Shown in pieces: positions 1 through 9,216 of a stretch of 63,193 bases of DNA (position 1 is its first letter; every line of letters starts with the position of its first letter). A program made the position numbers and the translations under genes. The DNA comes from Ruminococcus sp. GTDB taxonomy: Bacteria; Bacillota; Clostridia; Oscillospirales; Ruminococcaceae. The notes under the pieces were generated by a model. The model was not told where the DNA came from. It did not search any database and saw only the letters and a program-made list of their open reading frames with translations. The stretch lies in NCBI GenBank assembly GCA_015066975.1, contig SVNI01000002.1, positions 1-63,193 of the forward strand, in the 5' to 3' direction.

Positions 1-225
1 CTCTGTCGGTTCAGATTCTGTTTCTGTTTCGGATTCAGACTCTGTCGGTTCAGATTCTGTTTCTGTTTCGGATTCAGTTTCTGTCGGTTCAAATTCTGTT
101 TCTGTTTCGGATTCAGACTCTGTCGGTTCAGATTCTGTTTCTGTTTCGGATTCAGACTCTGTTTCTGTTTCGGATTCAGTTTCTGTCGGTTCAGATTCTG
201 TTTCTGTTTCGGATTCAGACGGAGC
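1..225 (-). repeat. SETETESEPTE linker repeat at contig edge
   Basis: This is the linker after the last visible ScaB cohesin, at least 74 residues of Ser/Glu/Thr/Pro repeats built from a short degenerate unit. The same unit fills 625-860 and 1258-1420. The sequence ends inside the repeat, so the true array length and the rest of the gene are unknown. Confidence 0.85.
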
Positions 226-3200
226 GATAACTTCAATCCAGCCGTTTTCGGTGAGAGGAGTCAGAACATTCATGTTGATGTCATAAACATCAAGACCATC
301 GAATGTCAGATTATACTTGCCAGGTTCAGTCGGAGCTGTGAAAGTTACATAGAATACAACCGCACCATCAGCAGGAATGATATTTTCAGCAGCACTGTAA
401 TTTGTGCCTGCAAATGTCATCTTGTCGATATTGGAAACGAAAGAAGTACCTGCATAAGCATCGCCGTTTTCAGAACCAGTAGCTACAGGGCCTGCATCCA
501 TGCCCATCTTCATGATGTAGCTGTTTAGACCGTTAACATCACCAGTAACAGTAACAGGAATTGTGACTGTAGCACCAGGTTCAACAGTTTCCTTGCCGAT
601 AATCCACATGCCAGCTTCGCCGATTTCAATCAGTTCTGTTTCAGTTTCTGTTTCTGTTTCGGATTCAGTTTCTGTCGGTTCAGATTCTGTTTCTGTTTCG
701 GATTCAGTTTCTGTCGGTTCAGACTCTGTTTCTGTTTCGGATTCAGTTTCTTTCGGTTCAGACTCTGTTTCTGTTTCGGATTCAGTTTCTGTCGGTTCAG
801 ATTCTGTTTCTGTCGGTTCAGACTCTGTTTCTGTTTCGGATTCAGACGGAGCGATAACTTCAATCCAGCCGTTTTCTGTCAGAGGAGTCAGAACATTCAT
901 GTTGATGTCATAAACATCCAGACCGTCAAATGTCAAGTTGTACTTGCCGGGTTCTTCCGGAGCTGTGAAGGTTACATAGAATACAACCGCATCATCAGCA
1001 GGAATGATATTTTCAGCCTTATCGGTGTTAGTGCCTGCAAATGTCATCTTGTCGATATTGGAAACGAAAGATGTACCTGCATAAGCGTCACCGTTTTCAG
1101 CACCTGTTGCTACAGGGCCAGCATCCATGCCCATCTTCATGATGTAACTGTTGATACCGTTCTTATCACCGGTTACGGTTACAGGAATTGTAACAGTTGC
1201 GCCGGGTTCTACAGTTTCTTTACCGATAATCCACATACCAGCTTCGCCGATTTCAATCGGTTCTGTTTCAGTTTCTGTTTCGGTTTCGGATTCAGTTTCT
1301 GTCGGCTCAGACTCTGTTTCTGTTTCGGATTCAGTTTCTGTCGGTTCAGACTCTGTTTCTGTTTCGGATTCAGTTTCTGTCGGTTCAGACTCTGTTTCTG
1401 TTTCGGATTCAGACGGAGCGATAACTTCAATCCAGCCGTTTTCTGTCAGAGGAGTCAGAACATTCATGTTGATGTCATAAACATCCAGACCGTCAAATGT
1501 CAAGTTGTACTTGCCGGGTTCTTCCGGAGCTGTGAAGGTTACATAGAATACAACCGCATCATCAGCAGGAATGATATTTTCAGCCTTATCGGTGTTAGTG
1601 CCTGCAAATGTCATCTTGTCGATATTGGAAACGAAAGATGTACCTGCATAAGCGTCACCGTTTTCAGCACCTGTTGCTACAGGGCCAGCATCCATGCCCA
1701 TCTTCATGATGTAACTGTTGATACCGTTCTTATCACCGGTTACGGTTACAGGAATTGTAACAGTTGCGCCGGGTTCTACAGTTTCTTTACCGATAATCCA
1801 CATACCAGCTTCGCCGATTTCAATCGGTTCTGTTTCAGTTTCTGTTTCGGTTTCGGACTCTGTTTCAGTAACAAGTTCAGTTGTTTCTTCAGCGGATTCA
1901 GATTCTGTTTCTGTTTCAGATTCAGTCGGAGCGACAACTTCAATCCAGCCGTTTTCTGTCAGAGGAGTCAGAACATTCATGTTGATGTCATAAACATCAA
2001 GACCATCGAATGTCAGATTATACTTGCCAGGTTCAGTCGGAGCTGTGAAAGTAACTTCAAATACAACTGCGCCGTCAGCAGCAACGAGATTCTGATTCTT
2101 GTCAGTATTTGTGCCTGCAAATGTCATCTTGTCGATATTGGAAACGAAAGAGATGCCATCATAAGCACTGCCGTTTGCAGCAGACTCTGCAACAGGGCCT
2201 GCATCCATGCCCATCTTCATGATGTAGCTGTTCAGACCGTTGACATCACCAGTAACAGTAACAGGGATTGTAACAGTAGCACCGGGTTCAACAGTTTCCT
2301 TGCCGATAATCCACATGCCAGCATCGCCGATTTCAATCGGTTCTGTTTCAGTTTCTGTCTCGGTTTCAGTTTCTGTTTCAGATTCTGTTTCTGTTTCAGT
2401 CGGAGCAACAACTTCAATCCAGCCGTTTTCTGTCAAAGGAGTCAGAACATTCATGTTGATGTCATAAACATCCAGACCATCGAATGTCAGATTATACTTG
2501 CCGGGTTCAGTCGGAGCTGTGAAAGTAACTTCAAATACAACTGCGCCGTCAGCAGCAACGAGATTCTGATTCTTGTCAGTATTTGTGCCTGCAAATGTCA
2601 TCTTGTCGATATTGGAAACGAAAGAGATGCCATCATAAGCACTGCCGTTTGCAGCAGACTCTGCAACAGGGCCTGCATCCATGCCCATCTTCATGATGTA
2701 GCTGTTCAGACCGTTGACATCACCAGTTACAGTAACAGGAATTGTAACTGTAGCACCGGGTTCAACAGTTTCCTTACCGATAATCCACATGCCAGCATCG
2801 CCGATTTCAATCGGTTCTGTTTCAGTTTCTGTCTCAGTTTCGGATTCTGTTTCAGTCGGAGCGATAACTTCAATCCAGCCGTTTTCTGTTTCGGGAGTCA
2901 GGACAGACATATTGATGTCATAGATATCCAGACCGTCAAATGTCAGATTATATTTGCCGGGTTCAGTCGGAGCTGTGAAAGTAACTTCAAATACAACTGC
3001 GCCGTCAGCAGCAACGAGATTCTGATTCTTGTCAGTATTTGTGCCTGCAAATGTCATCTTGTCGATATTGGAAACGAAAGATGTACCTGCATAAGCACTG
3101 CCGTTTGCAGCAGATTCTGCAATAGGGCCTGCATCCATGCCCATCTTCATGATGTAGCTGTTCAGACCGTTGACATCGCCTTCTACAGTAACAGGGATTG

Positions 3201-6200
3201 TAACAGTAGCACCGGGTTCAACAGTTTCCTTACCGATAATCCACTTGCCAGCGGAGTCCGGAACAACAGATTCAGATTCTGTTTCTGTTTCAGATTCAGT
3301 CGGAGCAACAACTTCAATCCAGCCGTTTTCTGTTTCGGGAGTCAGGACAGACATGTTAATATCATAGATATCCAGACCGTCGAATGTCAGATTATATTTG
3401 CCGGGTTCAGTCGGAGCTGTGAAAGTAACTTCAAATACAACTGCGCCGTCAGTAGCAACAAGATTCTGATTCTTGTCAGTATTTGTGCCTGCAAATGTCA
3501 TCTTGTCGATATTGGAAACGAAAGAAGTACCTGCATAAGCACTGCCGTTTGCAGCAGATTCTGCAACAGGGCCTGCATCCATGCCCATCTTCATGATGTA
3601 GCTGTTCAGACCGTTGACATCACCTTCTACAGTAACAGGGATTGTAACAGTAGCACCGGGTTCAACAGTTTCCTTGCCGATAATCCACTTGCCAGCGGAA
3701 TCCGGAACGATAGATTCTGATGTTTCTTCAGTCGGAGCAACAACTTCAATCCAGCCGTTTTCTGTTTCGGGAGTCAGAACATTCATGTCGATGTCGTAAA
3801 CATCCAAACCGTCGAATGTCAGATTATACTTACCGGGTTCAGTCGGAGCAGTAAAGGTGACTTCAAATACAGTTGCGCCGTCAGCAGCAACGAGATTTTC
3901 GCTCTTGCCGTAGTTTGTAGCTGCGAAAGTCATCTTATCCGTATTGGAAACGAAAGCTGCATCTGCATAAGCATCACCAGCCTGAGCACCAGTCGGATTC
4001 GGGCCTGCATCCATGCCCATCTTCATCATATAGCTGTTGAGACCGTTGACATCACCAGTTACAGTAACAGGGATTGTAACAGTAGCACCAGGTTCAACAG
4101 TTTCCTTGCCAATAACCCATTTTCCGGCAGATTCTACAGGCTTCTTGTCCTTAACTTTAATCCAGCCATCTTCTGTCTGCGGAACAAGCTGAGTCATGTT
4201 GATATCTTCAAGGTCAATATCAGCAAACTTCAGATTATAGAGCGTACCAGGAGCAGCATCGTTTGGAACTTTGAATTCCATGTAGAATACATCACCGTCA
4301 GCAGCGATAATATTTTCATTCTTGCTGGAATTTGTACCGCCGAATGTCAGGTTCTTGAGATTTTTCTGGAGACCGAGTTCTGCATAAGCATCACCAGCAG
4401 AAGCACCTGTCAGTTCAGGACCTGCATCCTGAGTAATCTTGACAGTGTAGCTGTTCAGGCCGTCAGTATCGCCCTGAACGGATACCGGAACTTTAACAGT
4501 ATCGCCGGGTTCTACTTCTTCTTTGCCGATAATCCACTTGGCAGAAGTATCTTTCTTATTATGAACAAATTCTGTTTCAGATTCATCAGTATCGCCAATG
4601 ACTTCAATCCAGCCTGCTGTAGTCTTAGGAATGAGCTTGACCATTTCAGCATTGTAGACTTCAAGAGTCTCGAAATCAATCATATACTTGCCGGGTTCGG
4701 TCGGAGCTATAAATCTAACAGCGAATACTTCTCCATCACCGGTAACATTTTCACTACCTTCTGTGAAGCTTGTACCTGCAAATGTTCCTTTGCTTACATT
4801 TCTTGCAAAGCTGAAGACATCCATACGGTTGCCTGCGCCCTTGATGGTAACAGGACTGTCGAATGTAAGTTTTGTAAGATAGCTGTTAAAGCCGTCTGTA
4901 TTGCCGTTTACACTGATATCGAGTACGACTTCTGCGCCGGGTTCTACAGTATCGTGACCGATAATCCATTCTGTATCAACAGCTTTTTCCTGCTGAACGA
5001 ATTCAGTTTCTTTAACTTCTTCAGTTTCTGTTACCTTTTCAGTTTCGGTTTCAGTAACTTTTTCTGTTTCAGTTTCTGTCACATCTTCACCGCCGGGAAT
5101 GGTGATAGAACCAGCAGTCAGTGTCAAAGAAGGCATCAGATTTTCTTTTGCTTCATTGGAGAAAATCGGATAGTAATCATCAGTTGTGGCAGTATCAAAT
5201 GTTACTTTGTATACAGTACCGGGGGTATAGGTTACACCTTCCTTTGGCAGGAATGTGAAAGTCAAAGCAGATGCGCCGTCTTTGCACTGGTCGTCGCCGA
5301 GGTCAGCAGTACCCTGAATTGCAAGAGAAACAAAGCCTCTTTCCGTATTCGGAACAACAGCCTGTACTCTGGAGTAACCGCCGCCGTTTCTAATGCCGTC
5401 GCATACGAACGGGCAATCCGGGTCATCCAGTGTCTTGCCGTCAATCAGCAGACGGAACTGTACACCATAAGTACCGGGGTCATTATAAACTCTGACAGGA
5501 ACATCAACATAGCTGTCTTCGTTGCTTGCATCCGGGTCAGCGAATTCTACATCATCCACTTTCCAAGTATAACCATCACTGACAGCAGGTGCATCTGTTG
5601 CAGCTTCTGTCGGTGCATTTGTCGGAGCTTCTGTAGAAACTTCTGTCGGAGCTTCTGTAGCAGTCTCAGTAGTATCCGGTTCACCGCCGGGAATGGTGAT
5701 AGAACCAGCGGACAGCGTCAGAGACGGCATCAGGTCTTCTTTCGCTTCATTGGCGAAAATCGGGCTATAGCCGTCAACCTTAGTAGTATCGAATGTTACC
5801 TTGTACGTAGTACCAGGTGTATAGGTTACACCTTCCTTAGGCAGGAGAGTAAAAGTCAAAGCAGCCGCGCCGTCCTTGCACTGGTCATCGCCGAGGTCAG
5901 CAGTACCCTGAATTGCGAGAGAAACCAAGCCCATTGCAGTATTCGGAACAACAGCCTGTACTCTGGAGTAACCGCCGCCGTTTCTGATACCGTCGCATAC
6001 GAACGGGCAGTCAGGGTCATCAAGGGTCTTGCCGTCAATGAGGATACGGAACTGTACGCCATAAGTACCAGGGTCATTATAAACTCTGACAGGCACATCG
6101 ACATAGCTGTCTTCATCGCTTGCATCTGGATTTTCAAATTCTACATCATCAATCTTCCAGGTATAGCCTTCGGAAGCTGTTGCAATGACTGCATCAGCCG

Positions 6201-6294
6201 GAGAAAGGGCATTTAAAGCAGAAGCCGGGAGTGCGCCAACGGACATGGAAGCACACATGCACAACGCTGTCAATGCAGATAATATTCTCTTCAT
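1..6294 (-). CDS. scaB: ScaB-like giant scaffoldin, 3' end outside window
   Basis: Secreted structural protein of the cellulosome that binds dockerin-bearing partners through cohesin modules. The start at 6294 has an AAAGGA ribosome site ten bases upstream and is followed by a signal peptide (about residues 1-28, MKRILSALTALCMCASM...). The frame stays open to the window edge, so at least 2,098 residues. Two N-terminal cohesins (about 5690-6168 and 5092-5575; 'VDVPVRVYNDPGTYG' start, 'GSITIPGG' end) are nearly identical to the cohesin of the neighbouring ScaA. Ten further modules of a second type follow at about 4597-4975, 4157-4545, 3742-4130, 3313-3700, 2870-3250, 2412-2810, 1937-2325, 1425-1820, 855-1245 and 230-620 (WIIGKETVEPGATV start, ENGWIEV end). 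Linkers are Glu/Thr/Ser-rich (SETETESEPTE). R. flavefaciens ScaB also carries two cohesin types and binds ScaA dockerins; known versions have seven to nine cohesins. The C-terminus, where an anchoring dockerin would be expected, is not in the window. Confidence 0.85.
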   Translation of the reverse strand, partial: MKRILSALTALCMCASMSVGALPASALNALSPADAVIATASEGYTWKIDDVEFENPDASDEDSYVDVPVRVYNDPGTYGVQFRILIDGKTLDDPDCPFVCDGIRNGGGYSRVQAVVPNTAMGLVSLAIQGTADLGDDQCKDGAAALTFTLLPKEGVTYTPGTTYKVTFDTTKVDGYSPIFANEAKEDLMPSLTLSAGSITIPGGEPDTTETATEAPTEVSTEAPTNAPTEAATDAPAVSDGYTWKVDDVEFADPDASNEDSYVDVPVRVYNDPGTYGVQFRLLIDGKTLDDPDCPFVCDGIRNGGGYSRVQAVVPNTERGFVSLAIQGTADLGDDQCKDGASALTFTFLPKEGVTYTPGTVYKVTFDTATTDDYYPIFSNEAKENLMPSLTLTAGSITIPGGEDVTETETEKVTETETEKVTETEEVKETEFVQQEKAVDTEWIIGHDTVEPGAEVVLDISVNGNTDGFNSYLTKLTFDSPVTIKGAGNRMDVFSFARNVSKGTFAGTSFTEGSENVTGDGEVFAVRFIAPTEPGKYMIDFETLEVYNAEMVKLIPKTTAGWIEVIGDTDESETEFVHNKKDTSAKWIIGKEEVEPGDTVKVPVSVQGDTDGLNSYTVKITQDAGPELTGASAGDAYAELGLQKNLKNLTFGGTNSSKNENIIAADGDVFYMEFKVPNDAAPGTLYNLKFADIDLEDINMTQLVPQTEDGWIKVKDKKPVESAGKWVIGKETVEPGATVTIPVTVTGDVNGLNSYMMKMGMDAGPNPTGAQAGDAYADAAFVSNTDKMTFAATNYGKSENLVAADGATVFEVTFTAPTEPGKYNLTFDGLDVYDIDMNVLTPETENGWIEVVAPTEETSESIVPDSAGKWIIGKETVEPGATVTIPVTVEGDVNGLNSYIMKMGMDAGPVAESAANGSAYAGTSFVSNIDKMTFAGTNTDKNQNLVATDGAVVFEVTFTAPTEPGKYNLTFDGLDIYDINMSVLTPETENGWIEVVAPTESETETESESVVPDSAGKWIIGKETVEPGATVTIPVTVEGDVNGLNSYIMKMGMDAGPIAESAANGSAYAGTSFVSNIDKMTFAGTNTDKNQNLVAADGAVVFEVTFTAPTEPGKYNLTFDGLDIYDINMSVLTPETENGWIEVIAPTETESETETETETEPIEIGDAGMWIIGKETVEPGATVTIPVTVTGDVNGLNSYIMKMGMDAGPVAESAANGSAYDGISFVSNIDKMTFAGTNTDKNQNLVAADGAVVFEVTFTAPTEPGKYNLTFDGLDVYDINMNVLTPLTENGWIEVVAPTETETESETETETETETETEPIEIGDAGMWIIGKETVEPGATVTIPVTVTGDVNGLNSYIMKMGMDAGPVAESAANGSAYDGISFVSNIDKMTFAGTNTDKNQNLVAADGAVVFEVTFTAPTEPGKYNLTFDGLDVYDINMNVLTPLTENGWIEVVAPTESETETESESAEETTELVTETESETETETETEPIEIGEAGMWIIGKETVEPGATVTIPVTVTGDKNGINSYIMKMGMDAGPVATGAENGDAYAGTSFVSNIDKMTFAGTNTDKAENIIPADDAVVFYVTFTAPEEPGKYNLTFDGLDVYDINMNVLTPLTENGWIEVIAPSESETETESEPTETESETETESEPTETESETETESEPTETESETETETETEPIEIGEAGMWIIGKETVEPGATVTIPVTVTGDKNGINSYIMKMGMDAGPVATGAENGDAYAGTSFVSNIDKMTFAGTNTDKAENIIPADDAVVFYVTFTAPEEPGKYNLTFDGLDVYDINMNVLTPLTENGWIEVIAPSESETETESEPTETESEPTETESETETESEPKETESETETESEPTETESETETESEPTETESETETETETELIEIGEAGMWIIGKETVEPGATVTIPVTVTGDVNGLNSYIMKMGMDAGPVATGSENGDAYAGTSFVSNIDKMTFAGTNYSAAENIIPADGAVVFYVTFTAPTEPGKYNLTFDGLDVYDINMNVLTPLTENGWIEVIAPSESETETESEPTETESETETESESETETESEPTESESETETEFEPTETESETETESEPTESESETETESEPTE
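841..1858 (-). repeat. 567-bp tandem duplication of a cohesin module
   Basis: About 450 bases starting at 841 recur starting at 1408 with no difference that I could find by eye, giving an exact 567-bp (189-codon) period. The duplicated part covers a whole cohesin module and the start of its linker; only linker length differs beyond it. This points to very recent unequal exchange or gene conversion within scaB. Confidence 0.85.
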
Positions 6295-6342
6295 TGCACA
6301 TATTTCCTTTCTGAAATATTAAATTTTCAGGACTTTAAAACC

Positions 6343-6370
6343 GTGTTCAGGCGGAAAACCGCCTGAACAC
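6343..6370 (-). terminator. Stem-loop between scaA and scaB
   Basis: A perfect 12-bp stem (6343-6354 with 6359-6370) closes an AAAA loop. On the transcript strand it is followed by GG and only four T, so it looks like a leaky terminator or an mRNA-end stabiliser rather than a full stop. It lies 37 bases after the scaA stop and 49 bases before the scaB start. Confidence 0.7.
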
Positions 6371-6406
6371 AGCTTAACTTTTTTCGGAAAAATCCTGTGT
6401 GATGAA

Positions 6407-8146
6407 TTAGCCCTGGCTCGGCAGAGAAGCTACCAGACCAATCAGGTACTTCAGGATTTCAACAGAGTCCTGGCCGTTGAGGTCAGCTTCTGTGGACTTG
6501 CCTTCACCGGGAGTCTTGTTACCTGCGCAGTTTGCAACTTCAACCTGATATGCATCCAGAGCCTGGTTGTCATACTTGGTGAGGAATCTGTTCAGCATAA
6601 CAATGTCAACGAGTTCAACAGTGCCGTTCTTGTTAACGTCGCCGTAGAGGTAATCGCCAATCGGAGCGGGTTCTGTTTCAGTAGGTTCAGCTTCTGTTTC
6701 AGTAGGCTCAGCTTCTGTTTCAGTAGGTTCAGCTTCTGTTTCAGTAGGTTCTTCACCGCCAGGAATTGTGATAGAACCAGCAGCCAGTGTCAGAGAAGAC
6801 ATCAGGTCTTCCTTAGCTTCGTTAGCGAAAATCGGGTTGTAACCTTCAGACTTAACAGCATCAAATGTTACCTTGTACTTAGTGCCAGGTGTATAAGTTA
6901 CGCCTTCCTTAGGCAGTAATGTGAATACGAGAGCGGATGCGCCGTCCTTGCACTGGTCATCGCCGAGGTCAGCAGTACCCTGAATTGCGAGGGAAACAAA
7001 GCCCATTGCAGTATTCGGAACAACAGCCTGTACTCTGGAGTAACCGCCGCCATTTCTGATACCATCGCATACGAACGGGCAATCCGGGTCATCCAGTGTC
7101 TTGCCGTCGATGAGGATACGGAACTGTACGCCGTAAGTACCGGGGTCATTGTAAACCAGAACAGGCAGGTCAACATAGCTGTCTTCGTTGCTTGCATCCG
7201 GATTTTCAAATACTACGTCATCAAGCTTCCATGTGTAGCCGTCGATTACGGTCTGAGTTTCTGTTTCAGTCGGTTCAGCTTCTGTTTCAGTCGGTTCAGC
7301 TTCTGTTTCAGTCGGTTCAGCTTCTGTTTCAGTCGGTTCAGCTTCTGTGGTTTCTTCTTCGCCGCCAACAATGATGGTCAAACCTTCTGTTGTGCCAGGC
7401 TTGTACTGAGTTTCACCGTCGCTGATGAACAGATACGGGTTTTCACCGTAGGAGTTTACGATAGTGTCATTAAATTCGATTGTATAAGTACCAGCTGTGA
7501 TAGCATCATCCAAACCAATTGTGAATTCAGTCATCGGGAAAGCATCAGAAGTATCGCCGAGGAAGTTTGCGGTTAATACAGTCGGGCTCAGAACAGGTGC
7601 CCAGCTCCATGAGAAGCCGCTTACACCAGTCTTGAGTGCGCTTGCATCAACGTCTTCCTGTGTCATAACCATGGTGTTGCCATCATAGTTGCCTCTCTTG
7701 TAAATACCGAATGTATTTACAAACTGACCAATAGTTGCAGTTTTGCCGCCAGCATAAGTATAAGTGATTTCTTCATCACCAGGAACAGCAACGTCCAGTT
7801 TTGCATTACCAAGACCGAAATGAATCATTTCGCTGTCGGTTGTTACCAGACCCAGAACCTGCTGGATTGTCGGATTTTCAGTGGGCATAGAAACGTATGC
7901 ATCAATACCGAGCTTTGCACCGGCAGCATCAGCTGCGCTTGCGAATGTAACAGTCTTGCCGTCTTCAGATACTGTGAAATTAGCTGTCTGCTGCTGCTTT
8001 CCATCGGGGGTGTAATAAGAGGTCGGATTTGCCTTCAGATAGAATGTGATGTCGCTCTCATTGTAAACAGCAAATGCGGACATTACGCTTGCGGACATAC
8101 TTGCTACCATTGTAGCGGCTGTCAGTGCAGAAATTACCTTCTTCAT
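6407..8146 (-). CDS. scaA: ScaA-like adaptor scaffoldin (N-module, cohesin, dockerin)
   Basis: Secreted scaffoldin of 579 residues that should hold a dockerin-bearing enzyme on its cohesin and plug into ScaB through its own dockerin. It has a signal peptide (1-27), an N-terminal beta-rich module (about 28-265, ending 'GLTIIVGG', perhaps a diverged cohesin), and a Glu/Pro/Thr linker with EAEPTET repeats. A cohesin follows at about 305-465 ('VDLPVLVYNDPGTYG' to 'GSITIPGG'), then a second EAEPTET linker and a C-terminal dockerin from about 500 (GDVNKNGTVELVDIVMLNRFL). The second dockerin repeat (ADLNGQDSVEILKYLIG) is about four residues short in its calcium loop. The cohesin is almost identical to the first two of ScaB. 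A good AGAAAGGA ribosome site precedes the start. Order and domain plan match scaA of the R. flavefaciens sca cluster; only one clear cohesin is present. Confidence 0.82.
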   Translation of the reverse strand: MKKVISALTAATMVASMSASVMSAFAVYNESDITFYLKANPTSYYTPDGKQQQTANFTVSEDGKTVTFASAADAAGAKLGIDAYVSMPTENPTIQQVLGLVTTDSEMIHFGLGNAKLDVAVPGDEEITYTYAGGKTATIGQFVNTFGIYKRGNYDGNTMVMTQEDVDASALKTGVSGFSWSWAPVLSPTVLTANFLGDTSDAFPMTEFTIGLDDAITAGTYTIEFNDTIVNSYGENPYLFISDGETQYKPGTTEGLTIIVGGEEETTEAEPTETEAEPTETEAEPTETEAEPTETETQTVIDGYTWKLDDVVFENPDASNEDSYVDLPVLVYNDPGTYGVQFRILIDGKTLDDPDCPFVCDGIRNGGGYSRVQAVVPNTAMGFVSLAIQGTADLGDDQCKDGASALVFTLLPKEGVTYTPGTKYKVTFDAVKSEGYNPIFANEAKEDLMSSLTLAAGSITIPGGEEPTETEAEPTETEAEPTETEAEPTETEPAPIGDYLYGDVNKNGTVELVDIVMLNRFLTKYDNQALDAYQVEVANCAGNKTPGEGKSTEADLNGQDSVEILKYLIGLVASLPSQG

Positions 8147-8175
8147 AACTAATTAATTCCTTTCTGTTTGTTGGT

Positions 8176-8195
8176 CAGGCGTTTGTCGCCGCCTG
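8176..8195 (-). terminator. Small hairpin between scaC and scaA
   Basis: A 6-bp GC stem (8176-8181 with 8190-8195) sits in the 125-base gap between scaC and scaA. It has no T-run on the transcript strand, so it is more likely an RNA processing or stabilising element than a terminator. It shares the CAGGCG core with the hairpin before scaB. Confidence 0.4.
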
Positions 8196-8271
8196 CCGGA
8201 TGAAATAAAATTTTTTGAATTATGTCTCAACAAAAGATGTCAGAATTGGCGGACATTTTTAAAAGCTGTTA

Positions 8272-9081
8272 TCAGAGTGTTAACAGACCAACAATAGCCT
8301 TCATGATGTTCAGGGCATCGGAAGCATCCGGCTTGCCATCTTTATTGATGTCACCGTTAATCAGGCCCTGGCCTTCGAGGTTTTCCTTACCAAGAATAGC
8401 TTTATTGACTGTGATAACATCGAGAATATCTACGCTGCCGCTGAGGTCAGCGTCGCCCATGAGGGTAGTGCCTTCCGGTTCGGTATTGGGTTCACTGCCG
8501 ACAACAACAGCACCTGCGGAAGCTGTTACGCTGTAGTTTGTAATAGTTCCGTCAGAAGCCATGTTACCAATGTAGATTTCGGTATTGGGTGTGCCAGAAC
8601 CTTCATAGGTTTCACGGCTGATGCCCTTGATAGCAACATCATAAGTACCGTCTGCCACACCATCATTTACCTTACCGGTCAGTGTCAGGAAAGTGCCGTC
8701 TTTAGTTACCCAATAAGCAGTATCATCAAGAGCAACACCATAAGTAACAGTAACAGTACCAGCTACGGAATAATCTGCATCAAATACAGTCACGCCGTCG
8801 AAGCCTTCCTGAGCAGAAGCAGATGTGTTGACAATATCGCCAGCAGTTGCACCTGTAATGGTGAGAGCAGAAGCATCATAAGTCAGTTCAAATTCAGCAC
8901 CGCTGATACCAGCAGCCGGAACACCGGACAGCTTGACAGCCATTGTGAATTCAGAACCTGCAGCAGCCTCCACCTTATCAGCACTTACGGTAACGGAATC
9001 AGCAGCAAATACATTCATAGCAGAGAATGTTGCCAACATGGAAACGGCAGCCATTGCGGCAGCGATTTTCCTTACTTTCAT
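8272..9081 (-). CDS. scaC: ScaC-like cohesin-dockerin adaptor
   Basis: Secreted adaptor of 269 residues: signal peptide (1-26), one cohesin (about 28-190, with the typical 'GISGAEFELTYDASALTI' core strands and a final GAVVVG strand), a short linker and a C-terminal two-repeat dockerin (GDADLSGSVDILDVITVNKA, then GDINKDGKPDASDALNIMKAIVG). In R. flavefaciens ScaC binds ScaA-type cohesins through its dockerin and uses its own divergent cohesin to recruit a different set of dockerin proteins, so it changes the composition of the complex. Its cohesin differs clearly from both cohesin types of ScaB. It is the first gene of the minus-strand sca cluster, with a ribosome site (AAAGGAGG) and a promoter about 135 bases upstream. 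Confidence 0.85.
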   Translation of the reverse strand: MKVRKIAAAMAAVSMLATFSAMNVFAADSVTVSADKVEAAAGSEFTMAVKLSGVPAAGISGAEFELTYDASALTITGATAGDIVNTSASAQEGFDGVTVFDADYSVAGTVTVTYGVALDDTAYWVTKDGTFLTLTGKVNDGVADGTYDVAIKGISRETYEGSGTPNTEIYIGNMASDGTITNYSVTASAGAVVVGSEPNTEPEGTTLMGDADLSGSVDILDVITVNKAILGKENLEGQGLINGDINKDGKPDASDALNIMKAIVGLLTL

Positions 9082-9216
9082 AATGTCTTTCCTCCTTTAA
9101 TTTGTTTGGAAAAATTTAAGATTAATAAAAAATATACGCATATATAACAGGGAATTTCTTTGGATTGCACCCCAATTATATTCTGTGACAGGACTGCCCC
9201 ATATCTACTTACTGTT

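Noticed and set aside
563-3799. Series of plus-strand frames with SVSVSDSVSVGSDS runs
   Set aside because: These are reverse-strand readings of the SETETESEPTE linkers and cohesin ends of scaB; they recur with each module and lack their own start signals.
4561-6216. 551-residue plus-strand open frame
   Set aside because: It lies fully antisense to scaB, has Cys/Phe-rich composition unlike a real protein, no ribosome site, and arises from the biased codons of the repeats.
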